A stretch of 64,000 nt of DNA. Source: Ceratorhiza oryzae-sativae. Its lineage: Eukaryota; Basidiomycota; Agaricomycetes; Cantharellales; Ceratobasidiaceae. The first letter of the stretch is position 1, and every line of letters starts with the position of its first letter. The stretch is taken from contig JARWMV010000232.1 of the NCBI GenBank assembly GCA_030998015.1, positions 1,736,001 through 1,800,000 of the forward strand, written 5' to 3'. Below, piece by piece: positions 1 through 12,262 of this stretch. Under the pieces are notes generated by a model. That model was not told the origin of the DNA, did not search any database, and saw only the letters and a list, made by a program, of their open reading frames with translations. The translations under genes were made by a program, and so were the position numbers.

Positions 1-294
1 TGCGATATCCACTGCTCCATAGCATACGTTCTTATCTAAAATACTGCTTTTATACATGGACCATGAAGATGGATTTTTACGCGTGGGACGGCTCTTTCCT
101 CATGGTTTTTCTTACCTATCTTTCTTTCGTTCTCTGGATTTTTTTTTATCACAGCTCTTTTTTTCTTGATTGTAATCCACGCTCCCACATGATAGTTGGA
201 TTTTGCACATAGCGCCAAGCGGCTACTTTCATAAACAAGGAATCCGATAGCATCTACTCTTCCGTTCTTCTCAGCTCAACTGGGTCGCGACAAA
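1..294. other. upstream region without a recognisable gene
   Basis: The only longer open frame here is a 60-codon lysine-rich minus-strand frame with no recognisable motif. I treat this stretch as the promoter and 5' side of the UreD gene that follows. Confidence 0.4.
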
Positions 295-1357
295 ATGTCC
301 CACCCCACCCCAGACCGTATATCCCAGCATGGTACCGGAAAGCATATATCCATACTTTTGCTGGCCAACCCCACTTCAGTGAACTCTCATATACCTACCC
401 TTTGAAACTCCTTTCGCCCAACATCCCTTCGTCCGGGAGTCAGATCCCGAGCGCGATCGCATACGTACTTTCGTATGGTGGTGGGCTTGTGAGTGGAGAC
501 AGGTCAGGAGGTTCGTTCTTTGGCGTGTGTGCACACATCGAAGGTCACTCATATATGTTTCAACGGATCAGAATCGATTTGGACGTACGGGTGGAGGAAG
601 CTGCGGGGCTAGTTTTCCTAACTCAGGTTTGTCCAAATGCTCGTTTTGAGTGACAAAGGGTGATTGATTTGCACACAGGGCTCGACAAAAATCTTCAAGT
701 TTCGCAGTCTATCCGACAGACACCGTCTTGCCTCTATCGGGCCTACGAACAGCAATCCGACTTCACAGCATCTTACTGCCTCTCTTTCGGCACATGCCTT
801 GTTCCTCCTCCTCCCCGATCCTGTCACCCCGTTTGAATCGGCATCTTACACGCAGATTCAAACGTTCAACCTTGAACCGACCTCGTCTCTCGTTTTACTC
901 GATTGGTTTACGTCCGGGCGTATGGCTCGAGGAGAGCAATGGGCGTTCGAGCGCTATTATAGCCGGAACGAGGTGTTTTTTGGGGGCAAGAGGGTTGCAA
1001 GAGATGTGATGCTCCTCGAAAACACACCCGACGAATCTCAGAACAAAGCTGGGTTGCCATCGCGCACCCTGAAGGATCGACTCGCCCCTTATGCATGCTA
1101 CGCAACACTTCTCCTAATAGGACCCTGGACAGAAGAACTGATTGATTCGCTTCGATCGTCGTATTCTCTCATATCCCAACGCCAACGTGCCGAACCTGAG
1201 GCCTTATCTGGTCGTTTAGCCCTTTGACTGATCCTGCTACAGGTGCATGTGTGCGAGTCGCAGCGAGGGAAACCGAAACCGTGAGGACTGGTTAAAGGAC
1301 AAGCTAAAGGGTTTGGGAAAAATTGTGGGGGAGGATGTATATAGCAAGGCGTTTGTG
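295..1357 (+). CDS. ureD: urease accessory protein UreD (frame broken as sequenced)
   Basis: UreD is a chaperone that works with UreF and UreG to insert nickel into apo-urease in the cytoplasm. The conserved block LSYTYPLKLLSP (about 384-416) is followed by YVLSYGGGLVSGD, then a GT-AG intron (about 626-679) that rejoins as TQGSTKIFKF. Further UreD signatures are FGGKRVARD, LIWSFSPLTD and a C-terminus ending VYSKAFV before the stop at 1355-1357. The likely start is ATG 295 (MSHPTPDR, then a GTGK motif). The reading frame must be shifted near 345-355, near 1200-1205 (before LIWS) and near 1283 (RETETVR to DWLKDK). All family blocks are present and in order, so sequencing indels are more likely than decay, but a recent pseudogene cannot be excluded. 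No other urease gene lies in the window. Confidence 0.75.
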
Positions 1358-1528
1358 TAAAGCGGCAATCATGTATGCTTTGTTTACCCAAGTTTGATTT
1401 GCATATACGCCACAAGTCGATATCTTCGAGATCGGCGCTTGTTCTCTGGTTTAGGCGATCATTTCGCTGTTTTCCCTCTAGTGCGTCACGACTATCTCCA
1501 CATTGCTGTTTACGACGTCGCGATCAGG

Positions 1529-3139
1529 ATGTGTGGCAGGTTTGCACTCAGAAACTTTGTAAGTACGTTTGGTCGTGCATTAGACGCGTGAAACCAAATC
1601 GAAGGCCGTGAGCCGGTTAGTATATGGACCGTGTGGCGAATGAATATCCGGATGTTCCTCCAAGACGATGGGACGACGAAGGTACGTTTTAAATCAATAG
1701 ACCTTTCATAAGGCTACTTTAATCAATATATACCCTTTCCAGACCAGTTTCACCCACGGTATGAACTGAACTAGCCACCCGTCCAGTTGACTTAATTAAA
1801 CATAATTAATCAAAGCTACAATGTGGCTCCACAAACTCAGGTGCTTGCCCTCCTCCAGCAGCCAAACGGACAAGGTCAACAGGATGTAATATTAAAAACA
1901 ATGGTTTGTTTATTTACTCTATCGCGTCAGCGTTACGGCTCAAAGAGCTACGGAACAGCAATGGGGGCTCCAGGCTCGATGGTGCGACCCTAGCTCATTC
2001 TCATTCAAGAATCCGATCAATGCGCGGTCCGATGTGGTCCTACAGGGAACCTCGCCATATGGAACACTGTACGGGGGGATAAGCACTGTTTAGTTATTTG
2101 TGAGGGGTGCGCTTTCCTCAGCTTATTTGTGGCTGGGCCCACCTTACCGTCTTGTTACGCGCTAGTTACTACGAATGGTACAAACGTGGCTCGAAACGAT
2201 CACCTCACTACATCAAGCGTCCAGATAACCGCTTAATGCTCCTTGCCGGGTTTTACGAGATTGTCAAAACGACACCCAAGCAGACGTACACATGCACCAT
2301 ACTCACGACCGAGGCAAACCAACAACTGACGTTTTTGCATGACCGAATGCCGGTCATATTGGATGGGAAACAAGCAATCAGGTGGCTAGAGGCAGGGGGT
2401 GGGAAAAAGTGGAGGCCAGAGGTTTTGGAGGAGCTGTCGAAGCCTTATGAAGGGGAACTGGTTTGGTGAGTAGTACCGTCCCCCTTTTTTACGTATCAAG
2501 GAGAGCTAACAATTATTAGCTACGAAGTCCCATCAGCAGTAGGCAAGGTAGGAAATGAGGATCCTTCGTTTGTTGAGCCAATCAAGGAGCGGAAAGATGG
2601 CCTCAAAGCCATGATGAGCAAAATGGCTCAAAAAGGTGGGCCAATTTCCCCTAGTTTAGGTCGCTTGCCCATACCCACCACAAATAAAGCCGGGACAAAA
2701 ATGGGGCCCTCGTCCGAGCCAACTCAAGTGCTTTCAGACTCTTCCAGCGAGGAACACGTTAAAATTAAGGTTGAAAGCTCTTCACCAACACCGCGTCGAA
2801 TAGAATCCTCCACCGTGTCGAGTCAAATAAAGCCATCTCCGAAAAAAACAAAAGTCGAATCACCACCTAGTCCTTCCAAATCAACAAAGCGTAAAGCTCA
2901 ACCCCGTTGCTGATCAGTTCAGACTCGAGCTCAGACTCGGACGACGGGGTGGTGATCGATCAGACCCGCAAGTGGAGGAAGCGAGAAAACGGATTGACAC
3001 AGCCCAAACAACAGGTGAGTGGCGCATGGGTTGGGTTACTATAGATATGGCGATTGAATGAACTATACCAAAGACGAAATCCCCAAGGAAGAAAACGATT
3101 GACGATTTTTTTGGCAAGAAAAAGCAGGTCGAAATCTGA
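1529..3139 (+). CDS. HMCES: HMCES/SRAP-family abasic-site DNA-protein crosslink sensor
   Basis: SRAP proteins cap abasic sites in single-stranded DNA through the amine and thiol of Cys2, protecting stalled forks. The protein begins MCGRFALRN, which fixes the start because Cys2 must follow the initiator Met. Exons then give PPRRWDDE, RYNVAPQ (the SRAP Asn-Val-Ala-Pro block), WGLQARW, INARSDVV, KHCLVICEGYYEWYKR and a domain end at CYEVPSAVGKVGNEDPSFV. About six GT-AG introns are visible (for example 1559-1620 and 2108-2166). A Ser/Pro/Lys-rich tail follows, and the last exon gives KKTIDDFFGKKK before the stop. This is a PCNA-interacting (PIP) box at the extreme C-terminus, as known for human HMCES. 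Two one-base losses, in G6 at 2073-2078 and C4 at 2902-2905, break the frame as sequenced. Confidence 0.88.
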
Positions 3140-4837
3140 TGTTTACTAGTTATTCTAAATGGCGCATGTTCTGCTGTTGTGTGAACCGTGAATTTTGAAC
3201 TTCTGGTTGTTCTTACGCCAGAGCAGGTAATACCCAAATTGGCGTTTTCAGACATGTTCTGAAGTACTATAGACACATGAGTTACTTCAATCGCCCCTAG
3301 GTCTCCAATAAGATTTATCAAAGGGCACGAGACCATCGATCCAGCAATGACCTAGAGCACCATCCCACAAGGATGTCATGGAAGCAACCGAGCTCGATGC
3401 GACACAATGTGACGCACATGCTCTGCAGAAACCTATCTACTGTGATTCTACCTGTGCCACGATATACGTTCCGCGTCTATGCTGCTCAGTGTGACCCGAA
3501 GTAACCGCATTTAGGATTATGTCAAATATGTCTGAAGGTTGAACACACCAACATGACAATACGTCGTTGGCGAACCGGCTGGGTGGCTGTGTGTCGATAC
3601 GAACTTAAGCTAGCCGTAAGCAAACCAACAAAACCGAGTGATGTTGAATAATATTAATGAGTCAATGCTCTACAAGTTCCTCCAACAAAACCCGGGTGAA
3701 CGTGTGTCGGCGGCTGGATATGGTATCATGTCACATCAGAGCTGTACCCGCATCACGATCGAGAGGCTCTCGGCGGCGGAAGTGATGATGGAGCGATCTT
3801 ACCTTTAGCAAGTGTCAAAAAGGCAGTAGCCGTTGGTCATGAGCTAGTCTAGCTTTTATGTTGGCATATGGCGCTAAGCCAGCCTTTGCGACTAGTTCCC
3901 CCGCTCAGTGTCAGGATCCGTGTACGTCTATTTATTCTCCTCCCGGCCCCAGAGCGTCCAAGTTCTGCGATCCCGGTACACATATATGAACCTTACAAGC
4001 CTCAGTCCCGTGCTCGCAACTACATAAGTTTACCGATACGTGGGGAAATACGAAGCGGCAGTTCAAGTTGATGCTTGAGAGCAATCTATCGCTGCATGCG
4101 AGTAAAAGACGAATGATAATGTGCTTGTTTTCTCCGTCATGCTGCTCCCGCTGCTGCAATAGGCTCAGATGCGCGATCCATACTGAACCCATGGCTGAAC
4201 GAATGATATCGAGTTAATCTCAATGCCAAATACCGTTGTATAATAATCTTATCTTGATAGTGCGGACCTAAGCCACATACGCATACAAGAGAGCTATGCA
4301 TTTCTCTGGACCCGTTCGGCTGATAGACGCCCAAATCTTTCGGAAAGAACCTGCAGGTGAACCTTTGTGTGTCTGGCAACGCTGTCGGTTTGTGCTGGGC
4401 GAACATGCATGTTGATGCGCGCGAATCATCAAGTAATAGAACGTAAAACTTCTGTGGCTCCATTCAGACAGTCGTTCTTGTTTCGGCCAAGATCAAGTCG
4501 AAGAGAAATAAATATCCAACAAGCTGATCCCGTCTCCCTATTATCCATTTTGTTTGGCACTCTCAAATGAGATGCCATCGTGCGTTTGACTAGATAACAA
4601 GCAGGCCCCAGCATAGCCCACGATGTTGTGTTCAGGTAAAATAAGACCTGGGTACTGAGTAGGAAGTAGGATGCAATGACCAAGTGTTTGACTTGGAACA
4701 GGAGGCGTAGGAGAGCCAGAGTTATTTAAGCACGCACGCTCGGATAAGTTATTTGTGACTGTGCAAGTTATTATAGCATTGTAGAACACAAACACAACGG
4801 CGAGGACGGATACAGCGCGAAATAGAGAATACAAAAT
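3140..4837. other. intergenic region, no gene recognised
   Basis: This 1.7 kb lies between the convergent HMCES and Sec7 genes. Short open frames occur on both strands (for example 3868-4071 plus), but none has a conserved motif or exon-like continuation. I see nothing further to annotate. Confidence 0.5.
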
Positions 4838-7800
4838 CTAAGCAACGACACCTTTCGCGCGACCAACTCGAACGAAAATATCGGACAGTGGTTGTCGAAT
4901 TTCTGGAGCTGTATCGCGGGCTACAAGCTGGGTTGCAAGCGGGTATAGGGCAGGGAGGTACCTCGCAAACTAGGCTGCTATCAGTATTCTGAATAATCGG
5001 CAGTCGACCAAGTAAACTCACGGTCTGGTCATCAAAGTGCAGGAATCCACGCAATATCTCTGCAACCACTGGAGTCCAAGTTGCCACATTTTTACCCTGA
5101 CCTTCCATACGTAGGCCATTGAAATCTTCGATTATTTGTAGGCCAAGACTGAAAACAAAACGGTCAGTGATCTTAACAGAAGAGCACATTGATTGAACTC
5201 ACGGCATTAGCCGATCTGCGACTTGTGCATGCTGGGCCTGGTACTCGGGGCGTTTGTCGTAGTACATCCTCAACGAAATGCTGATCAAGCAGGATGCACT
5301 GGATGACTCTTGCTTTAACAGGTTGGGTAAGTGCTTCATAAATCCTGTGAAAAGCGTTAGTAACTAATCCCTGATGGGAAACAAACAAAAGATACCCACC
5401 AACTTTCCATAGACCTGTCCGCAGTTCCTTGTCCGCGTTGAAGCTGCGAGCAAATTGATAGCTGTGGTCAAGGACCGACATCAATTTGAGTAACTGGTCA
5501 GGGGGAATAGTCCTATAGACATCCTTGTTCTGCAGGAGGTCGTTGGTCGTCTCAATGAGCAAAAGCTGAATGACACATTTCATGATGATATCCTTGAAGA
5601 CTCGAGACCGGTCACGACCGTGGATTGGCGTCTCATTGGTGAGAGGCGACAGCGGGCCAGAAGACTCGTCTTGTTGTTCTTTTCATGTTCAATACGGACA
5701 AATACAGTCAGAGAATTTGACTCACCCCGATCCCCAGCGAGCGGCACCATTTCGCCTTCCGCACGAAGACTTTCATCAAATAACTGGTGAGGCGTTGTCC
5801 CTTTGAATAATCGTAAAAATGTCATAACAACCGTGTCCCACTGAGCATTGCTGAGCTTGTGGGCGTTATTCTCCAAAAGTTGCTGCAAGCACGAGGTCCC
5901 GATGCGAGAGATTGTGTCGTTTTCTTTCGATAACACATGAGCAAAAAAGTGATGTAAATGAGCGCAAGCTTACTGAGACGAATGCAAGCTGAAAGAAGGT
6001 CAAGCAGGCCTCCAAGTGATCGAGCCAAGAGATCGAAGAAATGAGTGTAGAGATCGACCAATTCCCGAAGTGCTTGGATCATGGTTGTCGATACCCAAAT
6101 ATTCATATCCTCCGCAGTCGAAAGGCGACTCATTTCCTGGCTGTTCTTCAGGACGTCAAAAATAGGGAACAACAGCTTTTGGCAAACGTGATCCCAAAAG
6201 TCGGGAGGGAAAGTCGTCCCATGCTTTTTGAGAGAGCTGAACAGAGAGTTCAATGCCCTACGTGCATGCATTCAATGAGCATAGTCCTTGGTTCGGGTCC
6301 AAAACGCTTACATTTTCCTCACTTCGAGATCCTCTGCTTCCATGATGATATTGTAAAACGAGAACAAAACCGGGAACCAGAACTTGACGAGTGGATCTTC
6401 AGCAAGTTGCATACCGTTGGTGTCATGGCGAGGTGACGGCGGATTGACGTTCAATGCACAATCGGGGTGGTTGAGCATGGTTGGGATGATTCCACGAAGC
6501 ATGTTGATGGCCAGGAGACTAATCTTTTGGAACTTAGTGACTTTGCAAAAGTCCGTGATGCATACAGTCAAGTCCGCAAAAGCTCCGTTTCGGACTACAG
6601 CACCAAAATGATCCTTGTTGAGGCTAGAGACAATCTCGAATGCATGCTGGGCGACAGATTCTGGGCAAACGGGTAATCTGTTATTGTATGTGTCACCCTA
6701 GATCCACATCTAGACTCACCCGTCAGCACTTTGGACGCTTCTGCAAAAACGCCAAACATCGTTCGCCATCCCGAGCGAATGTTCTGAACCCGGGTTTGGA
6801 TCATCTGGTGAAGACATTGCAATACCTGCGGAACATGAAATTAATCCAACGAGGTGTGGTTGCAGTGACAGACTTTGGCTACTAACCAGGTCTCTGGCGT
6901 CTGGGTTATTGTTGTGGCCCATGGTATACTCAAACGGCTTCAGGAACTCTTTTTGGAATCTAAAATTCGCAAGTTCTTCCTTTTCCAAGAATCGCATAGC
7001 AAGCTGTCGTAAAGCGTCCAGAGCAAAGAAAGAGACTGTGGGATTCGTATGACAACAGACTCGGTTGAAATGTTCACCAGGATAATCCACATATTCGACC
7101 ACTCCAAACGAATACGATTCATGTTGTAGTACGAGATGTCCACCAGCTTTTGCAAGCTAAACAGTCGAGGTTGCTCCGAGGAACTCGCATTTTGGATTTC
7201 TTCCCAAGAAACATCGCTGAGTGCTTGCACAAAGTCTTGGATCGCAGACTAGAACCCCCCTAAGTGAGCGTGGGTCAGCTAAAGCGTATTGGACTTACTC
7301 CTGATAAGTAATGGCTCAAGGAAAACACCATGTCGGCCGCAACAGTGATATGCCTGGACCGACTCTCGTTGGCCAATTCTTCTGCGGGCAGCTTTCGACT
7401 CTTGGTTTTGCTGCAACCCTGTTAGTACTCGGTCTTGTTCTGAGTTGACCAAACCAAAATACCCTTTGCGCGTATCCGTCTCCTTTCGGTCCAATAAGTG
7501 ACATCCGCTCGAGCTGGCTCACACAAGTGAGAACATCATGCCACGATCCCCTCAGATGATTGCCATCCGAAACAGCAACGTCCAACAGCGCTTTGATGGC
7601 TTCCATGTTCTTCGTCTTCATCTCGCCCAAGTTATTCAGATATGTAAATTTGGCGAGCGTCGTAACGAACGCGTTGCGCTCTAGCTCCAAGTCAAAGAAG
7701 CACGCAATCTTGATCGCTTGTTTGAAGCCATCCAAGCAAAGCACGATGAGCTCCATGTCGTCCGTGTTCTGCATCGTCGATAGGCCGGCGATAAACGGCA

Positions 7801-10800
7801 TCCATGCAACCTCGAACATTGGCTTGACGTGAATGGAATGCGACGCGCTGAAGAATTGATCGGAAGAGTTTCCTTTACGTTGCGAGCGCATCATCGTTTT
7901 GAGTAGAGCCTGGCAGCTCATCAGTCACTTGATAGTTCCATCGTAAACTAAACGCACCTCGGTCTTGTTCGCCATTCCAGTCGTCTGCATCACGTATACC
8001 TCCTTTGCCAAGTCTCGTCCGACATTCGCAATAGCACCGGCAAGTCCAGCCGAAGGAGTATTGATAGATTGTAGCGCAATGGCCTCCTCTTCATCCTTCA
8101 TCCTAATCTCCTTCGACTGGATGTCATCATAAACCTCGGATAACAGCTCCTCGGGCAAGTCGCTGCCATCGTTGATCCCCCGGTTGTTCTTGATAAAGTC
8201 TTGCTTGGTCATCCGCTTCTTCACCTGAGGACTATGCGCATCGGTGTTAAGCATGACGACCGAATAGGCAAGCACATATGCAGGGTCTAGACAACAAGAC
8301 AACTTAATATCCAGGTAGCACAACTGCAAGCGGGCCATTCACACACCAGCGTCTCTGAACACGGACTTGGGGTTCTGTGCAACATATCTTGCTGCAAACT
8401 TGAGCATGAAACGATCGATCTTCTGGGATTCTCCCGGCAGTCGGAAAGCCTGCAAAAATGTTCGTAATGCTTCGACAAAAGTCAGACCGGTAAAGTCCAT
8501 AAAGTCAACAAAGGCGTGCATGATCGCTACGTTTCGCTCATCCCTATAATTCAGAGTGGTCAATTCAAATGCCAAAATGAGAATACAATGCACTCACCCT
8601 TCTCCGAGATATTCTCCCACGGCAGCTTTGCTTAAACCATCCGTGGTAAGCAAGAATTTGGCAATGTCCGTAGGCGCAGGACTCGGAATAAACCCTTTCT
8701 CCAACAAGAACTCGATACCCTACACGATATTCAGCCACCACTTTGACGAAAAAATAATAACAATAATAATAAAAAACCTCCAAGAAACCCACCTTCTTTT
8801 GCTTAAAGTTAAACCGCTTAATCCCCTCGAGCAACATGGTCTTCCTATGCCTGGCAGTCTCAAACTTTTCAGGATCATCCGCCAAGTCAGGTGTGGACGT
8901 TTTGCCGGCTTCGCTCAACCCAGAGATAGCACCCTCGCTTCCGTTTGCACTCTCGTGTCGCGACTCGGATGACTTTTGGCCCAAAACACCGTCGGCTGGA
9001 ATCTTGTCGCTGCCAGTTCCCCATGTGACGAGCGAACGCAAAACAGAAACCAGGCACTCGAGGCCTTGGCGGTTGAGCTGAATCTCGGCGGCCGTCGAAG
9101 CGTTTGCACCGCCAGAGGGCGTTAATGCGGTAGTACTCAGAGATGGAGGCATTGAAGATGAGCCAGTATGGCCAGCCTGAAGGTTGGGTCCGGACGTCTC
9201 AGCGCCCTTGGGAAGCGGTGCAGCTTGAGTAGTAGCAGCCTTGGAAATTGTGTTCATAAGCCTGCCAATGGATAGATAGTCAGAAAGGTAACAAAACAAT
9301 AAGAAAGATACAAACCGTTCATAGATGTTCTCCAAAGCCTCTCGATCGCAATCGTAATTGAGGTAGATATCAACTAGTGCTTGGGGATCCTTACAGAGCT
9401 TGGCAAACATGGTTAGGATCGTCGACTTTTGCTTCGCCGTGGCCTGGCGCATCTCCATGATCGGGATAAAGATCTCAACGAACAGCACTTCAATCTCTTT
9501 CTGTATCCCATGTTAGCGGCCAATCGATTTCTGGAAATGCGAGCAACGGCGCACCTTAAGCTTCGTCCTTAATCCATTCAAAATCCTCCAAAAGATTTCT
9601 ACGCTGATGTCAAACACCTGTGGGACGGAGCTAATTGCATTCCGGCTGAGAGCTAGACACAGATATTGCTTCACCGCTTGCAAAAACGGCGTTGTCGCTT
9701 CATTGTTCGAATTCGAAAAGATGAGAGCGTGCGGGTCGACAAAAAGCGGCATGTGGTTATCCAAGACGGTAAGCACGAGATGAAGGGACAAAAGCTTGGA
9801 ACGCATTGCATGGGATTTTAATTCACGTTCGCTGCGGTTAGCCAGAGCATTTAGCCGAGTAGAATGTGCAAGATGGAGAAAACGAACCTATCAGATCCCA
9901 AAGGCTTCATCGTCAACTTGCACAATGCCCTAAACACCAAGAATGCATCCTTGACAAAAAGGTCATTGTTCGAAATCGGTCGACCAGTCGGACCCATGAC
10001 AGCCGTCCTAAGTTCATCATTCGGATTTGGACCTTCGAATATTGCACTAGTAAAGGCGTCAACAATAGCTTGGATGAAAATATCGCGCATGTGACTCACA
10101 TTCTCCTGGGGATCCCTTCAGGCGACTCCTGCGGGCCGGGCGAAGCAACCGTCTCAGAATCGTCGGCGGGGACCGCAATCTCGAGGTCTCCTGTAGAGGC
10201 CTCCGTACTTGTACCATTTCCATTGCTTGGTGAAGGGCCGTCCGTGGTAGGAGGCGCAGATGACTCAATTGGTGTTTGCTCCCTTGGCTCATCGCCATTT
10301 ACTGCGCCTGGCTGAGACTGAGAAGGTACCCCGAGCGATGTAACAGAAGCCGATGCAGATGTGTTCCCACCCTTTACGCTGGCTGCACCGGGTGGACCAC
10401 GCGAGGCGGGTCGGCTGGGCATCGCACTGTCCAATCCCGAAGCGCCCTCTCCAACCTTGCACCGTGCAAACACATGGTTAACCATCTGGGTCAACCCACC
10501 TTGGGCGACCATTTGATTGACTGGGTCGTTGCTCAGCAGGAATACGTTGTACACGGTTCGGACAGATTTGAGAAGGGAGGAATGATGAACCAGGATCGTG
10601 GATGATAAAACAAGGGAGAGGAGTGCTTTGACGATTTGGAGCGAGACAGCATCAGGCGTCGAGTCTGTGTAAGCCGATGTAATAGTATTGGTGACCAAAT
10701 CCGCAAGAGGCATCTGTGCTGGAGGATGGCCCTCGGCCGAGCTAGGCGTTGCACCTGGAGCAGGAGACGGGGGAGGGGAATTGTACGCGTGCTCAGGCAA

Positions 10801-11826
10801 GACATCTTCGGCAAAGAACCCATGTGAGACCAACTTGGCGATACAATCCAGCCCGGTAATCATCAGCTTTTCGTTGTGCGTCTCAACCGCCATCCGAAGT
10901 GGTTCAAATATCTCTCGAGGACGTTCTGCACTTCGTCCAGACTTGACTAGTTCTAACGCGTGGGCGACTGAATCTTTAAAAGGCGTCGAACGCTTGGCTT
11001 CACGGGAGGCTGCTATAGTCTCGAGCGCGGAGGTAAACACCACGGGAGATACAAACGTCCGGGAACCATTGGTTCGATGTGAGGCAAGCGACGCAGCTGA
11101 CGAGCGACGGTCGGGAAGGGAAGAAGAGATGGAATGGCGCGGTGCAGAGCCAGGGCCGGGTGTGGACGTTCGCACGGATGATACCGAGGCATTGCGATGC
11201 TGCGAGAAGCCAGCAGCTGATGACCTGTCGATCGGGCTTTTGATCTTCTCCGGGATGGGTGGCGGGACCGAGTCGGGTCTATCGTTGGCAGCAGCAACCT
11301 CGGTGGGTGCGGAGCCGGGGCTGTCCGTTGAAGGGGCTCGGACAACCACTTCTGGGGAATCTGGCAATGGGACAGATGTGGTTCCGTTTTCCTGGGGAGC
11401 ATGTTCAGCCTGTTCTTGTGCGGACTCGTCCGTAGACTCATTTGTAGGCGCAGGTGCAGATTCTTCGACCGGGGGCAGGGGCAGGTCCTTGTTCGACGCG
11501 CCAGATATGTTCAAAGTCTCGAGGTCAGGCTGCTCTTTCGTGTTCTGTGGCTCCTCGGCGATCGCGTCGGGTATGGGGGTGGTCTCTGGTGCAGGTGTGG
11601 CTTCGACTGTCGGCTCGGGCTGCGTGGAGGTATCAGCAGACGCGGCGGGTGGTTCAGAGTCCGTGGCAGATGTGGGTTCAGCCGTCTGAGACACGGGATT
11701 GCTCTCGTTTGCTTGTTCTGTTGCCTGAGCATCGTCCACGGCGGGCGCGTCAACGTGTTCCTCGACGGTGATGGTGGGGGGTTCAGCAGGCAGCGAGCTT
11801 GGCGCAGAGCCTGTGTGTGCTTCCAT
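4838..11826 (-). CDS. SEC7: Sec7/BIG-type Arf guanine nucleotide exchange factor
   Basis: Large Arf-GEFs activate Arf1 at the trans-Golgi for vesicle budding. The gene has a long 5' exon and many short exons, encoding roughly 1,850 residues. The first ~220 residues are Pro/Ala/Thr/Ser/Glu-rich. The DCB region follows (from about [17 protein letters not shown]), then HUS sequence around 9320-9490 ([20 protein letters not shown]). The Sec7 catalytic domain spans about 7,925-8,640 and carries [12 protein letters not shown] with the catalytic Glu, plus [21 protein letters not shown]-terminal HDS repeats continue to a last exon reading [17 protein letters not shown] with stop 4838-4840. The frame between the first and second coding blocks is broken at GGG 10114-10116 (read on minus); one more G would give [14 protein letters not shown], so I read a sequencing deletion. 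Confidence 0.9.
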
Positions 11827-12262
11827 CGTCGCAGATCACAAAAAAGCCAGCAGTGTTCCAAGTCCCCAGACCGATGACCGCGCAATCAGAGAGTTTGGCA
11901 GCACCGCGAGAGCGCCAGACTTCCTCTTCCCTGAGCACAGCCTTTCGGCGCTTCGCCCTGATTAACCTCGCTTAGGTATGCACATCACTCCAAGAGCAAA
12001 CCAAGTGCTTCTGGACAGGCCAGATACCCACCACTTGTGTCCTTTTTATCCCCTTTTTAACCAGCTAGGCATACTCTCTAACACACTCTGACACACACGA
12101 GCGTGGACAGAAAGACCACACCCTCTGGCATTCATCAACGAATCGCATGGATTAAGTATGCCATACAACATTTGAATACGTCCACATCAAATCGAGGAGA
12201 GCAAGTCGTGGATTTGGGCAACACTCGGCTGATTCTCTCCCCCAGCCAGCTTTCCCTTTCCA
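11827..12262. other. Sec7 upstream region and 3' flank of the reductase gene
   Basis: This 436 bp stretch holds the 5' region of the minus-strand Sec7 gene and the 3' flank of the next minus-strand gene. No gene is recognised. Confidence 0.4.

Noticed and set aside
3140..4837. Possible extra gene in the HMCES-Sec7 spacer
   Set aside because: Frames are short, with no conserved residues or exon pattern.
10688..11689. 333-codon plus-strand open frame opposite Sec7
   Set aside because: It is the antisense shadow of the low-complexity Sec7 N-terminus and has Gly/Ser/Ala-rich shadow composition.
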